Positions 43,478-52,176 of a stretch of DNA of 64,000 bases are shown piece after piece. Position numbers and translations under genes: made by a program. Origin of the DNA: Thermoleophilaceae bacterium (GTDB taxonomy: Bacteria > Actinomycetota > Thermoleophilia > Solirubrobacterales > Thermoleophilaceae); the NCBI GenBank assembly GCA_036378175.1, contig DASUWY010000060.1, positions 1 through 64,000 of the forward strand, given 5' to 3'. The notes beneath the pieces are model-generated. The model saw nothing but the letters and a program-made list of their open reading frames with translations, was not told the origin of the DNA and searched no databases. The first letter of the stretch is position 1. Each line of letters opens with the position of its first letter.

Positions 43478-44918
43478 GCTCGGCGGCTTCCTGAAGATCG
43501 AGCGCGTGAACGGGCCCAAGCGCCCGGTGGCCGAACGCGTGCACGATTTCCACGAGTACCAGCAGACGCTCGACACCGAGGGCCTGCGCGAGCAGGGCGC
43601 GCGCTGCATGGACTGCGGCGTTCCGTTCTGTCACAACGGCTGCCCGCTCGGCAACCTCATCCCGGACTGGAACGACCTCGTGTACCGCGACCGCTGGAAG
43701 GACGCGATCGCGGCCCTCCACGCCACGAACAACTTCCCGGAGTTCACCGGGCGCATCTGTCCCGCGCCGTGCGAGGCGGCCTGTGTGCTCGACATCAACG
43801 ACGACGCCGTCACGATCAAGCAGATCGAGGTGGCGATCATCGATCGCGCCTACGAGGAGGGCTGGGTGAAGCCGCGCCCGCCCGCGCTGCGAAGCGGGCG
43901 CCGGGCCGCGGTGATCGGCTCAGGCCCGGCGGGCCTCGCCGCAGCCGCCGAGCTCAACCAGTTCGGTCACGAGGTCACGGTGTTCGAGCGAAGCGACCGC
44001 GTGGGCGGCCTGCTGCGCTACGGCGTGCCGGACTTCAAGCTCGACAAGAACGTGGTCCAGCGCCGCGTGGACATTCTCGAGGCCGAGGGCATCGAGTTCC
44101 GCACAGGCGTGGAGGTGGGCAGGCACATCGACGCCCGCGAGCTGCGCGAGCAGTTCGACGCGATCGTCATCGCCACGGGCTCCACGATCCCGCGCGACCT
44201 GCCGGTGCCGGGACGCGAGCTCGACGGCGTGCACTTCGCCATGGAGTACCTCGAGCAGCGAAATCGCTTCGTGGCCGGCGACGCCGCGCCGCCGAAGCCC
44301 ATCAGCGCCGCCGGCAAGCACGTGGTGATCATCGGCGGCGGCGACACTGGCGCCGACTGCCTCGGCAACTCGCACCGCGAGGGCCCGGCCAGCGTGACGC
44401 AGTTCGAGCTGCTGCCGGAGCCGCCGGCCGCGCGGCCGGATGACATCACCCCGTGGCCGCAATGGCCGCTCATCCTGCGCACCTCGCCCGCACACGACGA
44501 GGGTGGTGAGCGCCGCTTCAGCGTGAACACGACAGAGCTCGTGGGGGAGGCCGGACGCGTGGTCGCGCTGCGCGGCAAGGAGGTGGGCCCGCCGCCGAGC
44601 TTCGAGCCCATCGACGGCAGCGAGTTCGAGATCAAGGCGGATCTCGTCCTGCTCGCGATGGGCTTTCTCCACACACAGCACGAGGGGCTGATCGAGCAGC
44701 TCGCCGTGGACCTCGACCAGCGCGGGAACGTGGATGCCGGCGACTTCGCCGCGAGCGTGCCCGGCGTGTTCGCCGCGGGCGACGCCCGCCGCGGCCAGTC
44801 GCTCGTGGTCTGGGCGATCAGCGAGGGGCGGAAGGCGGCCCGGGCGGCCGACGCCTACCTCGCCGAGCTCGACGACGAGCCCGGCGAGGATCCGGTCAGC
44901 GCTCTGCTGAGCGCTTAG
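43470..44918 (+). CDS. gltD: glutamate synthase small subunit
   Basis: 482 residues from ATG 43470, overlapping the gltB stop. The N-terminal region holds the Fe-S cysteines ([20 protein letters not shown] and [14 protein letters not shown]), then an FAD site ([20 protein letters not shown]) and an NADPH site ([17 protein letters not shown]). The C-terminus [20 protein letters not shown] matches the FAD-binding end. It passes electrons from NAD(P)H to the large subunit. Together with glnA at 53238 it provides the GS-GOGAT pathway. Confidence 0.97.
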   Translation: MGELGGFLKIERVNGPKRPVAERVHDFHEYQQTLDTEGLREQGARCMDCGVPFCHNGCPLGNLIPDWNDLVYRDRWKDAIAALHATNNFPEFTGRICPAPCEAACVLDINDDAVTIKQIEVAIIDRAYEEGWVKPRPPALRSGRRAAVIGSGPAGLAAAAELNQFGHEVTVFERSDRVGGLLRYGVPDFKLDKNVVQRRVDILEAEGIEFRTGVEVGRHIDARELREQFDAIVIATGSTIPRDLPVPGRELDGVHFAMEYLEQRNRFVAGDAAPPKPISAAGKHVVIIGGGDTGADCLGNSHREGPASVTQFELLPEPPAARPDDITPWPQWPLILRTSPAHDEGGERRFSVNTTELVGEAGRVVALRGKEVGPPPSFEPIDGSEFEIKADLVLLAMGFLHTQHEGLIEQLAVDLDQRGNVDAGDFAASVPGVFAAGDARRGQSLVVWAISEGRKAARAADAYLAELDDEPGEDPVSALLSA

Positions 44919-44945
44919 TCAGCGCACGGTGTGAGCCGGCAAGGC

Positions 44946-45296
44946 TCACGGCTCGATGTCCATCCCGCCAACCAGCCCGTCGCGGAACCGGTACACGTGG
45001 GTCACGTGGCCGTCCGAGACCACGGCGCCGTCGAGGGAGCGCACGACCTGGTGCACTCGCACGGCCACGCGCCCGTCGTCGAGGAGCTCGAAGCGTTCCG
45101 GCTCCACGTGCGAGTCGATCATGCCGAACTGGCGCGTCCAATACTCCCGGACGCCATCGAGCCCGCGCACGCGCCCGCCCTCCATCCCGTTGGGCCAGTC
45201 CACGTCCGCGTGCATCAGCGTGAGCGCGCGCTCGATGTCGCGCGCGTTGAACGCCGCGTAGGCGGCCTTCAGCAGCTCCTCGCGCTCATCGCCCAT
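44946..45296 (-). CDS. NTF2/SnoaL-like protein downstream of clpP
   Basis: 116 residues. [50 protein letters not shown] and [20 protein letters not shown] show the SnoaL-like fold. Its start overlaps the end of clpP by 11 bp on the same strand, so both are in one transcript. No active-site pattern known to me; role unclear. Confidence 0.82.
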   Translation of the reverse strand: MGDEREELLKAAYAAFNARDIERALTLMHADVDWPNGMEGGRVRGLDGVREYWTRQFGMIDSHVEPERFELLDDGRVAVRVHQVVRSLDGAVVSDGHVTHVYRFRDGLVGGMDIEP

Positions 45297-45903
45297 TGAA
45301 GCCGGTGGGCGTGCGGGCGATCTCGTGCGTCTCGATCACCCGGTCCGCGAGGCCGTACTCCACGGCCTGCTCGGCGGTGAAGAAGCGGTCGCGTTCCATG
45401 TCCTCGTGCACGCGCTCGATCGGCTGGCCGGTGTGGTGGGCGTAGATCTCGTCCACTCGCCGGCGCAGGTTGAGCACCTCCTGGGCGTGGATCTGGATGT
45501 CCGAGGACTGCCCCTCGAAGCCGCCGGAGGGCTGGTGGATCAGCACGCGCGCGTTCGGCAGCACCATGCGCTTGCCCGGCGCGCCGCCCGCCAGGAGCAG
45601 CGAGCCCATCGACATCGCCATGCCGAAGCAGATCGTCTGCACGTCGGGCTTGACGTACTGCATCGTGTCGTAGATCGCGAGGCCCGAATAGATCACGCCG
45701 CCCGGCGAGTTGATGTACATCGAGATGTCCTTGTCCGGGTCCTCCGCCTGGAGGTGCAGGAGCTGGGCCACTGCCAGGTTCGCGATCTGGTCGTCCACGG
45801 GCGAACCGATGAACACGATCCGCTCATTGAGAAGGCGGGAGTAGATGTCGAACGAGCGCTCGCCGCGCGCCGTCTGCTCGATGACCATTGGGACGAGTGG
45901 CAT
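45286..45903 (-). CDS. clpP: ATP-dependent Clp protease proteolytic subunit
   Basis: 205 residues. Catalytic triad: Ser98 in [10 protein letters not shown], His123 in [10 protein letters not shown] and Asp172 in DMERDRFF. The axial-loop and handle regions ([20 protein letters not shown]) are intact. ATG 45903 has AGGAG a few bases upstream. ClpP forms the tetradecameric chamber that degrades unfolded or tagged proteins with ClpX/ClpC. No clpX or second clpP lies next to it; instead an NTF2-like gene follows. It shares an intergenic region with two ArsR-type dyads with the SRPBCC gene at 46000. Confidence 0.96.
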   Translation of the reverse strand: MPLVPMVIEQTARGERSFDIYSRLLNERIVFIGSPVDDQIANLAVAQLLHLQAEDPDKDISMYINSPGGVIYSGLAIYDTMQYVKPDVQTICFGMAMSMGSLLLAGGAPGKRMVLPNARVLIHQPSGGFEGQSSDIQIHAQEVLNLRRRVDEIYAHHTGQPIERVHEDMERDRFFTAEQAVEYGLADRVIETHEIARTPTGFNGR

Positions 45904-45930
45904 GGCGAAATCTCCTAGTCGGGTGCGGAT

Positions 45931-45983
45931 GCAACCTGCGGGTTGCGCTTCATGCTGGTACCATAGCGCAACCGATCAGTTGC
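45931..45983. promoter_or_regulatory. two ArsR-type operator dyads between clpP and the SRPBCC gene
   Basis: GCAACCTGCGGGTTGC (45931-45946) and GCAACCGATCAGTTGC (45968-45983) are near-perfect 16-bp dyads with the same half-site, 37 bp apart. They lie in the 96-bp divergent region. The ArsR encoded at 46434 is the obvious candidate to bind them. A larger repeat, GGTTGCGCT/AGCGCAACC, spans the space between the two. Confidence 0.65.
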
Positions 45984-45999
45984 ACATCGAAAGGAAGAC

Positions 46000-46437
46000 A
46001 TGGACCTCGGAAAGGCTGGGAAAGAGACCGTAGTGATCCACTCCGTGGAACGTGACCTCCTCCTACCCGGCGTGGAGCCTGAGGACGCGTGGGAGTCGGT
46101 GGCCGACCCTGAGCGCCTCGGCGACTGGCTCGGCGGCGACGTGGAGATGGATCCCGTGCCGGGCGGCGAGTTCCACATCCGGTTCGACGGCGACGCCGGC
46201 GAGCGAGTGGGGTTCGTGGAGGAGCTGGACGGCGAGGCGCAGCGATTCGCCTTCTGGTGGCGCCGCCCCGAGGACGCCGTGTCCACGCGTGTTGAGATCT
46301 CGCTCGAGGACACCGACGAGGGCACCGTGGTGCGCGTGCTTGAGACGAGCCCGCTGGCCACGCTCGACTGCATCGGGATCCCGCTCCCTGGCTTCGGCGC
46401 CGAGGGTCCGACGGCGCTCGCCCTCGCGCTCGCGTGA
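46000..46437 (+). CDS. SRPBCC/AHSA1-domain protein
   Basis: 145 residues; AAAGGAAG lies just before ATG 46000. VIHSVERDLLLPGVEPEDAW, ADPERLGDWLGGDVEMDPVP, GGEFHIRFDGDAGERVGFVE and RFAFWWRRPED show a START-like ligand-binding fold. The stop overlaps the GTG of the next gene (ArsR regulator) as GTGA. The gene order SRPBCC-ArsR is opposite to the pair at 38.3 kb. Confidence 0.88.
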   Translation: MDLGKAGKETVVIHSVERDLLLPGVEPEDAWESVADPERLGDWLGGDVEMDPVPGGEFHIRFDGDAGERVGFVEELDGEAQRFAFWWRRPEDAVSTRVEISLEDTDEGTVVRVLETSPLATLDCIGIPLPGFGAEGPTALALALA

Positions 46438-46754
46438 GCGGCGAGCCGGTATTCGCGGCGCTGTCGGACGCCACGCGCCGCGCGCTCCTCACGCGCCTGT
46501 CCGACCGCGGGCCCGCCACCGCCACGCAGCTCGCGGCAGAGTTGCCGATCACACGCCAGGCCGTGGTGAAGCACCTCGAGGCGCTGCGCGAGGCGCGGCT
46601 CGTCACGAGCGCGCGCGCGGGGCGCGAGGTGCGGTACACGGTCACCCCGGAGCCGCTGGCGGACGCCGTGGGCTGGATCGCGGACGTGGGCGGTCAGTGG
46701 GACTCGCGCCTCGCGGCCCTCCAGGCGCAGTTCTCGCAGCCGCGGACGAAGTGA
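46434..46754 (+). CDS. ArsR-family HTH regulator
   Basis: 106 residues from GTG 46434. FAALSDATRRALLTRLSDRG is followed by the helix-turn-helix TATQLAAELPITRQAVVKHL and wing ARAGREVRYTVTPE. No metal ligands. Its stop overlaps the fdhD ATG by one base, so SRPBCC, ArsR and fdhD form one operon. It probably binds the GCAAC dyads upstream of the operon. Confidence 0.9.
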   Translation: MSGEPVFAALSDATRRALLTRLSDRGPATATQLAAELPITRQAVVKHLEALREARLVTSARAGREVRYTVTPEPLADAVGWIADVGGQWDSRLAALQAQFSQPRTK

Positions 46755-47566
46755 TGGCCACGGAGTTCGACCCGCACGTGGCCGCCGTCTCGATCGAGAG
46801 GCTGCGCGACGGGCTGCGGGAGGCGGTGCGCGACGAGCTTGCCGTGGAAGAGCCGCTCGAGATCCGCGTGGACGGCGAGCCGCTCGCGGTGACGATGCGA
46901 ACGCCGGGTGAGGACGAGGAGCTGGCGGCCGGCTTCCTCGCGGGCGAGGGGCTTATCGGCGGTCCGGAGGACATCACGCAGGTCGGCCTGACCGAAGACT
47001 TCGCGGCGAACACCGTGGAGGTGCGCACGAAGAACGGCCTGCGCCGCGACCCCAAGCAAGAGCGCAGCTTCTACCTCACCTCGTCCTGCGGCGTATGCGG
47101 AAAGGGCGCCCTCGAGTTCGTGAGCGTCCAAGCCCCAGCCCTGCGACCTGCCACCTGCGACCTGCGACCTCAAACCGTCCTCCGCGCCCCCGACGCAGTA
47201 CGGGCAAACCAGCCCGCCTTCGATCGCACCGGCGGCCTGCACGCCACCGGCCTGTTCGAGGCAAACGGCGAGCTCCTCGTGGTCCGCGAGGACGTGGGGC
47301 GGCACAACGCGATGGACAAGGCGATCGGGTCGCTCTTGCTCAGCGGGCGCTTTCCGCTCGAGGGAGTGTTCGCGGCGGTGAGCGGCCGCGCCTCCTTCGA
47401 GCTCGTTCAGAAGGCGAGCCTGGCCAGCCTGATCGGGGTCGTGGCCGTGGGCCCGCCGTCCACGCTGGCGGTCGACCTGGCGCGCGAGCGGGGCATGCTG
47501 CTGTGCGGCTTCGTGCGCGGCGGATCGCTGAACGTATACGCAGGTTCCGACCTTCTCAGGGCGTGA
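46754..47566 (+). CDS. fdhD: formate dehydrogenase accessory sulfurtransferase FdhD
   Basis: 270 residues from ATG 46754. Core features: [33 protein letters not shown], the catalytic cysteines 112 and 115 in [32 protein letters not shown] and [17 protein letters not shown]. FdhD carries sulfur from a cysteine desulfurase to the molybdenum cofactor of formate dehydrogenase. Residues about 124-141, just behind the cysteines, are encoded largely by a 7-bp tandem repeat and look like an insertion. No formate dehydrogenase gene lies in the window. Confidence 0.94.
   Translation: MATEFDPHVAAVSIERLRDGLREAVRDELAVEEPLEIRVDGEPLAVTMRTPGEDEELAAGFLAGEGLIGGPEDITQVGLTEDFAANTVEVRTKNGLRRDPKQERSFYLTSSCGVCGKGALEFVSVQAPALRPATCDLRPQTVLRAPDAVRANQPAFDRTGGLHATGLFEANGELLVVREDVGRHNAMDKAIGSLLLSGRFPLEGVFAAVSGRASFELVQKASLASLIGVVAVGPPSTLAVDLARERGMLLCGFVRGGSLNVYAGSDLLRA
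47141..47168 (+). repeat. 7-bp tandem microrepeat inside fdhD
   Basis: Four copies of CTGCGAC (the second is CTGCCAC) in frame in fdhD, encoding a Cys/Arg/Pro/Leu-rich stretch behind the catalytic cysteine loop. The reading frame stays open. Confidence 0.8.
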
Positions 47567-47606
47567 CCGCGTAGTCCCGTTGCGGCTCGTCGTATGCTGG
47601 AGCGCG

Positions 47607-48650
47607 ATGAGCGACATGTCGCCAAACGACGCGATCGACGCCCTCTACCGCCGCGGCGAGGAGACCGGCCGCCTCGAGCTGTCCGAGATCGCCTCCGCGG
47701 TCGAGGACCTCGAGCTCGAGCCCGGAGCCCTCGAGTCGATCTACGCCGAAGCCGAGCGGCGCGGGATCGAGGTGGAGGACGACGTTTCGAACGCGGAGAC
47801 GAAGTCGAGCTACACGCTCGACGAGGTGGCCGACGCCACGAGCGACTCGCTCCAGCTCTTCCTGCGCGACATCGCGCAGCGGCCGCTGCTCACCGCCACC
47901 GAGGAGGTGGAGCTCGCGAAGCGCATCGAGCGCGGTGACCAGGATGCGAAGAACAAGATGATCGAGTCGAACCTGCGGCTCGTGGTCGCCAACGCGAAGC
48001 GCTACCGCGGTCTCGGCCTGCCGTTCCTCGACCTGATCCAGGAGGGCATCCTCGGGCTGATCCGCGCGGTGGAGAAGTTCGACTACAGGCGCGGCTTCAA
48101 GTTCTCGACGTATGCCACCTGGTGGATCCGCCAGGCGATGCAGCGCGGCCTCCAGCATCACTCGAGGACGATCCGCATCCCCGTGCACATCGGGCAGGAA
48201 CTGACGAAGGTCCGCGCCGTCGAGCGCAAGCTCAGCGGCGAGCTCGGCCGCGAGCCCACCTCCGAGGAGGTGGCCAAGCAGCTCGGCATGGACGTGCACC
48301 AGCTCGAGGAGCTGCGTTCGGCCGAGCGCGTTCCGGTCAGCCTCGAGACGCCGGTGGGCTCGGAGGGCGACGCGGAGCTCGGCTCGCTGATCCCCTTTGA
48401 GGGCCCGACCCCGCTCGAGGAAGTGGCGGTCGAGCTCGAGGAGGAGTCGATCCGCCGGGCGCTCAAGCGCCTCGATCCGAACGCCCGCCGCGTGATCGAG
48501 CTGCGCTTCGGGATCGGCGGTGGCGAGCCGCTCGCCCTGCGCGAGGTGGCGAAGCTGATCGGCCTCTCGCCGGAGGGCGTTCGCAAGCTCGAGCGCCGCG
48601 CGCTCCGCCGGCTCGCCGAGGAGCGCGAGCTCCAGGCACTCGCGGCCTGA
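47607..48650 (+). CDS. sigma-70 family RNA polymerase sigma factor (group 1/2, RpoD/SigA-like)
   Basis: 347 residues from ATG 47607. A short acidic N-terminus ([20 protein letters not shown]) resembles region 1.1. Region 1.2 ([20 protein letters not shown]), region 2 ([56 protein letters not shown]), region 3 ([20 protein letters not shown]) and region 4 ([33 protein letters not shown]) are complete. It could be the primary sigma factor or a close relative; which cannot be decided from the window. Confidence 0.93.
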   Translation: MSDMSPNDAIDALYRRGEETGRLELSEIASAVEDLELEPGALESIYAEAERRGIEVEDDVSNAETKSSYTLDEVADATSDSLQLFLRDIAQRPLLTATEEVELAKRIERGDQDAKNKMIESNLRLVVANAKRYRGLGLPFLDLIQEGILGLIRAVEKFDYRRGFKFSTYATWWIRQAMQRGLQHHSRTIRIPVHIGQELTKVRAVERKLSGELGREPTSEEVAKQLGMDVHQLEELRSAERVPVSLETPVGSEGDAELGSLIPFEGPTPLEEVAVELEEESIRRALKRLDPNARRVIELRFGIGGGEPLALREVAKLIGLSPEGVRKLERRALRRLAEERELQALAA

Positions 48651-48807
48651 AGAAAAGCACTCTTAAGCGGCCATACCCCAAAGTGGCCCCCCCAAAAGCC
48701 GCGATTGGGCTCCGTACCACGTTTAGGAGCCGCGCTTGGTGGCGAGACTTACTGGTGAGAAGCTCGGATCCGTCAGCCGGGTTTGGAGAGGTACGCCGGG
48801 AGGTTTC

Positions 48808-49239
48808 ATGGCACAGGTCGCACGGAAGGGTGCGGGGGAGACAACCGACGCTTATTGTCCCCACTGCTTCCTGCTCGTGGAAGAGAAAGTGCAGGGCGAG
48901 TGGCCGGCGGCACCGACGCGCTGCCCGCACTGCAGACTGATGATCGGAGTAGGCCGCGCACGGCCCACGCCGGCGGCAAACCCCGGCGCGCGCGGCACTG
49001 CCGCGGGTGTGTTCGCGCACCAGGCCAAGCGCCAGGACGAGTCGGATGTGTCGCCGGACGAGGTCCGGGCGGCGATCCGCACCGTTGCCGAGCAGCTCGG
49101 CTCCCGCCCCGAGCGCCTGCTCATGGTCGATTACCAGCAGAAGGCTTCGCTCGACAAGAGCCTGCCCGAGCTGAGTGACGTCTTCGCCGCATTCGGTAGC
49201 TGGAAGCGCGCCCGGCGCGAGGCGGCGACCGCCGCATGA
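48808..49239 (+). CDS. zinc-ribbon protein translationally coupled to a sigma-B-like gene
   Basis: 143 residues; GGGAGG lies five bases before ATG 48808. The first 50 residues form a two-knuckle Zn ribbon (AYCPHCFLLVEEKVQGE, TRCPHCRLMIG). The C-terminal part is helical (SPDEVRAAIRTVAEQLGSRP, ERLLMVDYQQ, LSDVFAAFGSWKRARREAA). No family is recognised. The stop overlaps the sigma-factor ATG (ATGA). A role as regulator of that sigma factor is possible from position only. Upstream, 48651-48807 holds no gene. Confidence 0.75.
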   Translation: MAQVARKGAGETTDAYCPHCFLLVEEKVQGEWPAAPTRCPHCRLMIGVGRARPTPAANPGARGTAAGVFAHQAKRQDESDVSPDEVRAAIRTVAEQLGSRPERLLMVDYQQKASLDKSLPELSDVFAAFGSWKRARREAATAA

Positions 49240-50135
49240 CAGTCACAGCAATGGCGCGGGAGGACCTGAGGTACGGGTCCGCCCCGGATGGCGACCTCCT
49301 GCGCAGCTACCACGAGGACGGAGATGTTCGGGCGCGCCAGGCGCTGATCGAACGGCACATCGGTTTCGTGCGCCGGCTAGCGCAGCGCTATGCGCACCGC
49401 GGCGAGACGATCGACGACCTCACGCAGGTGGGGTGCGTCGGGCTGATCAAGGCGATCGACCGCTTCGACGGCCAGTACAAGGTCGCCCTCGCCACCTACG
49501 CGGCGCCGAACGTGCTCGGCGAGATCAAGCGCCACTTTCGCGACAAGGGCTGGTCGGTGCGCGTGCCGCGCGACGTTCAGGAGCTGAACGTGAAGCTTGG
49601 CCGCGTGGTGGACGAGCTCACGGGCAAGCTGGGCCGCTCGCCAAGCGTCGACGAGCTCGCGAGGGCAACGCAGTCGTCGCCCGAGCAGGTGGTGGAGGCG
49701 CTCGACTCCTCGCGCGCGTACAACACGGTGTCGCTGTCGGCGCCAACGAGCGACGAGAGCGATGACGACGGCGCGGATCCCCTCGATCACCTCGGCGACG
49801 AGGACCAGGGCTATGAGCTGGCCGAGGAGCGGCAGCTTCTGCGCGAGGGCTTCAAGGAGCTCGGCGACCGCGAACGGAAGATCCTGCACATGCGCTTCTT
49901 CCTCGGCATGACGCAGTCGGAGATCGCCGACCAGGTCGGTATCTCTCAGATGCACGTGTCGCGTCTCATCCGGCAGTCCATCGACGAGGTGCGTGAGCGC
50001 CTGGACTCGGATGAGGAACAAGCGCCCGCCGCAAGTGGCGCCGACTGCCGACCTGCTCGGCGCCCGCACGCCCGTGCGAGGCGCGGCCGCGGTGGCCGCG
50101 GCGCCCGTGCGGCGTCGGCTCCCAGGGCCGTCTGA
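49236..50135 (+). CDS. sigma-B/F/G-like (group 3) RNA polymerase sigma factor
   Basis: 299 residues. Region 2: ALIERHIGFVRRLAQRYAHR, DDLTQVGCVGLIKAIDRFD, LATYAAPNVLGEIKRHFRDK; region 3: WSVRVPRDVQELNVKLGRVV; region 4: LGDRERKILHMRFFLGMTQS, EIADQVGISQMHVSRLIRQS. The GWSVRVPRDVQE motif is typical of SigB/SigF stress factors. The last 45 residues are a basic low-complexity tail. Expected promoters look like GTTT-N14-16-GGGWAW. Control is usually by an anti-sigma kinase and SpoIIE phosphatases; two such phosphatases are in this window but no kinase. Confidence 0.93.
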   Translation: MTVTAMAREDLRYGSAPDGDLLRSYHEDGDVRARQALIERHIGFVRRLAQRYAHRGETIDDLTQVGCVGLIKAIDRFDGQYKVALATYAAPNVLGEIKRHFRDKGWSVRVPRDVQELNVKLGRVVDELTGKLGRSPSVDELARATQSSPEQVVEALDSSRAYNTVSLSAPTSDESDDDGADPLDHLGDEDQGYELAEERQLLREGFKELGDRERKILHMRFFLGMTQSEIADQVGISQMHVSRLIRQSIDEVRERLDSDEEQAPAASGADCRPARRPHARARRGRGGRGARAASAPRAV

Positions 50136-50173
50136 CGGCGACCATCACCGGGCTCCATTAGGATCCCGCGCCG

Positions 50174-50671
50174 ATGAACGTCTGGTTCTTTCTAGTTCCC
50201 TGGATCCTGGTCGGGATCGGTGTGCTGTTCGTCGCCTTCTCGGGCGGCCCCGGCGGCGCCCGCCAGGCCTACCTCACGCGCGGCAGCCGCCTGTTTCAGA
50301 TCACCATTGTGGTGATCTACCTGGGCGTCGGGGTAGCGGTGCCGGCGATCATCCTCAGCGCCCGCAGCGATGCCCAGGGCGCCACCTCGCAGCTCCAGAC
50401 GAAGTCGGCATCAGACCAGGTCCAGAAGGGCAAGACGCTCTTCCGCCAGACGTGCGCGAGCTGCCACACGCTCGCGGCCGTGAACGCCCGCGGCGTCACC
50501 GGCCCGGACCTCGACCGCATCGGCCTGAGCAACACGGCCGCCTCGGTCAAGCGGATCGAGAACGCGATCCGGATCGGGGGGACGGGCCAGAACCGCATGC
50601 CCTCCGGGTTGTTGCAGGGCGCGAATGCGCAGGCGGTCGCTCAGTTTGTGGCTGCTGTCGCGGGCCGGTAG
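50174..50671 (+). CDS. membrane-anchored class I cytochrome c
   Basis: 165 residues. Two transmembrane helices (VWFFLVPWILVGIGVLFVAF and LFQITIVVIYLGVGVAVPAI) precede an external domain with the haem site TCASCHTL (Cys94, Cys97, His98) and axial Met142 in NRMPSGLL. It resembles small cytochromes that shuttle electrons to terminal oxidases in actinobacteria. Haem attachment would need the CcmE/CcmF system encoded at 16 kb. Confidence 0.9.
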   Translation: MNVWFFLVPWILVGIGVLFVAFSGGPGGARQAYLTRGSRLFQITIVVIYLGVGVAVPAIILSARSDAQGATSQLQTKSASDQVQKGKTLFRQTCASCHTLAAVNARGVTGPDLDRIGLSNTAASVKRIENAIRIGGTGQNRMPSGLLQGANAQAVAQFVAAVAGR

Positions 50672-50696
50672 GGCGTCTTTCTCCGCCGGCCGCTCG

Positions 50697-50743
50697 CTCT
50701 GCGACACACGCTCCGCGACACACGCTCTGCGACGCACGCTCTG
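50697..50743 (+). repeat. 14-bp tandem repeat
   Basis: 3.4 copies of CTCTGCGACACACG (one or two substitutions per unit) just behind the cytochrome c gene and directly before the palindromic terminator. There is no reading frame in it that looks real. Confidence 0.85.
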
Positions 50744-50746
50744 ATT

Positions 50747-50769
50747 TTTTGGGGCCAGTGGCCCCAAAA
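50747..50769. terminator. symmetric hairpin, bidirectional terminator
   Basis: TTTTGGGGCCA and TGGCCCCAAAA are perfect inverted repeats around one central G, so the structure ends in A4/T4 on both strands. It is 75 bp behind the cytochrome c stop. Confidence 0.75.
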
Positions 50770-50901
50770 CTTCAGGCGGTAGCGGACGCTGGCGGCGATC
50801 CTCGAGTCATCCCGCACTTTGCAGGGATTTCCGCCCCGCCGCACGTTTACATCCATCCGCCAAGATTGCTACCGTGCGGCTCGTTGGCTCGTGAGGCTCC
50901 A

Positions 50902-51183
50902 TTGCGGGACGAGTACGCGCCTCCTCGCGAAGAGCGGGTTGCGGACGTCTACCCATTTCCGCGGTACAGCGAGAGGCGGACGATCCAGATCAAGGGGCAG
51001 ACCGTTCCTCCGCCGCGCCGGAGGCGGTCACCGGCTTCCACAAGGATGTCCTCGCGGCCCGACCGGCTCGCGCTCTGGGCCCTCGTGCTCGGGCTCGTGA
51101 TGATCGCCATCGCCGCCGCCAGCGCCCACGGCCAGACGCCGCAGCACGCCGCATCGGCCGCACATGTGGCACACGTCCGCTGA
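50902..51183 (+). CDS. small membrane protein with basic, proline-rich N-terminus
   Basis: 93 residues if TTG 50902 is used (GTGAGG nearby); TTG 50884 is another option. An N-terminal DEYAPPREERVADVYPFPRY, then ERRTIQIKGQTVPPPRRRR, then RPDRLALWALVLGLVMIAIA as a single transmembrane helix and a His/Ala-rich tail. The TIQI-G-Q-x-P and RPDRLALWA pattern seems conserved in small proteins of Thermoleophilia-like genomes from memory. The function is unknown. The region 50672-50901 holds the tandem repeat and the terminator only. Confidence 0.55.
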   Translation: MRDEYAPPREERVADVYPFPRYSERRTIQIKGQTVPPPRRRRSPASTRMSSRPDRLALWALVLGLVMIAIAAASAHGQTPQHAASAAHVAHVR

Positions 51184-51201
51184 GCGTGATCGAATGACAA
51201 G

Positions 51202-51945
51202 GTGCGCGCGCCCGTCGCACTGCTGACGCTTGCGGGGTGCCTCGCCGCGACGGTCCCAACCGCGGCTCACGCCGCCGCGCCCAGGTACGAGCTCGCGGGC
51301 GACTGGAGCTTCCACGGCGACAAGTACCGCTTCAGCGCGCGGCACGGCCGGGTTTCTGGGCGCTCGCTGAAGAGCGTGAGGATCGGCCATTGCCTGGTCC
51401 GCAAAGGCGCGGTTGTTTTCAGCTCGTACCGCTTCGTCGCGACACATGGAGGCTCGGATTACTGGAAGGGACGGGTGGTGCTGGTCGCGCCCAAGGGCTG
51501 CCGGCGCCGGCTCGTCGCCTCGACCATCATTGTCGAGAGCGACCTGCGCTTCACCGAGTCGTCGAAGCTGCCGGGAGGCCGGCGGCCGCCGCCCAGCACC
51601 TTCAGCCGCATCCGGCCACCGGTCACGAGCACCGACCCGGTGATCGGCACCTGGCTGCGCAACGGCGCGGGCGTGGTGGTCAAGCGCGAGGGCAGCCTGT
51701 ATGTGGGGCGGGCCCGCGAAGCGTTCGCGATCGCGAATGGCTGCACTGTCCCCGCCAGCGCGGTGGTGTGGCGCCTGCGCCCGCTCGCGCCGGGCCGCTA
51801 CAGCGGCACGATCCAGACCTTCTTCGGCCCGCCGGGCTGTGCGCCGGCGGCTCTCGACGCCACGAGCTGGCGGTTCGGGAGCACGCGCGACGTGCTCGTC
51901 CGCGAGTCCACCCAGGGCCAGGCTTTCCCCTATACGAGGGGCTAG
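51202..51945 (+). CDS. secreted hypothetical protein
   Basis: 247 residues from GTG 51202. The signal peptide is APVALLTLAGCLAATVPTAA with AHA-A cleavage. The mature part has two similar strand-rich halves, each with two cysteines (IGHCLVRKG and APKGCRRRL; ANGCTVPAS and GPPGCAPAA), suggesting a duplicated disulfide-stabilised domain. No catalytic motif is visible. Likely extracellular; function unknown. Confidence 0.7.
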   Translation: MRAPVALLTLAGCLAATVPTAAHAAAPRYELAGDWSFHGDKYRFSARHGRVSGRSLKSVRIGHCLVRKGAVVFSSYRFVATHGGSDYWKGRVVLVAPKGCRRRLVASTIIVESDLRFTESSKLPGGRRPPPSTFSRIRPPVTSTDPVIGTWLRNGAGVVVKREGSLYVGRAREAFAIANGCTVPASAVVWRLRPLAPGRYSGTIQTFFGPPGCAPAALDATSWRFGSTRDVLVRESTQGQAFPYTRG

Positions 51946-52040
51946 CCAAGTACCCCAAGCCGTACCGCCACAGGGGTAATTGCCGTCAACTTGGCGTAGC
52001 AACGCTAAGGAACGGTTAGAAAAACCCGCACATAGAGCCA

Positions 52041-52110
52041 GGTTCCCGTTTGAGGAACCGGGGCCGAGGTACGACATCCCCCGACAGGGGGCCACCGGGT
52101 GACGACGGTG
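52041..52110 (+). other. three consecutive small hairpins upstream of the AhpD-like gene
   Basis: GGTTCC-7-GGAACC (52041-52059), CCCCC-GACA-GGGGG (52078-52091) and CACCG-8-CGGTG (52093-52110) follow each other. An AAAAACCCGCAC motif (52019-52030) precedes them. They lie upstream of the candidate -10 at 52133, so they are not part of that transcript's leader. They could be an end structure of another transcript or a small RNA. The rest of 51946-52176 has no gene. Confidence 0.35.
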
Positions 52111-52132
52111 CAAGGCGCGAGGCAGGGGGGCC

Positions 52133-52151
52133 TATACTTACCGCACGTAAG
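52133..52151 (+). promoter_or_regulatory. -10 and HxlR-type operator of the AhpD-like/HxlR operon
   Basis: TATACT (52133-52138) is a near-consensus -10. It overlaps CTTAC-CGCAC-GTAAG (52137-52151), a dyad of the kind bound by HxlR-family repressors. No clear -35 is seen. The HxlR gene is second in the operon. Confidence 0.6.
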
Positions 52152-52176
52152 CGGCGTGCAGAAAGTGAAGTAGCGG

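Noticed and set aside
50697-50743. Possible CRISPR array at the 14-bp repeats
   Set aside because: The units are directly adjacent with no spacers and are too short; no cas genes are present in the window.
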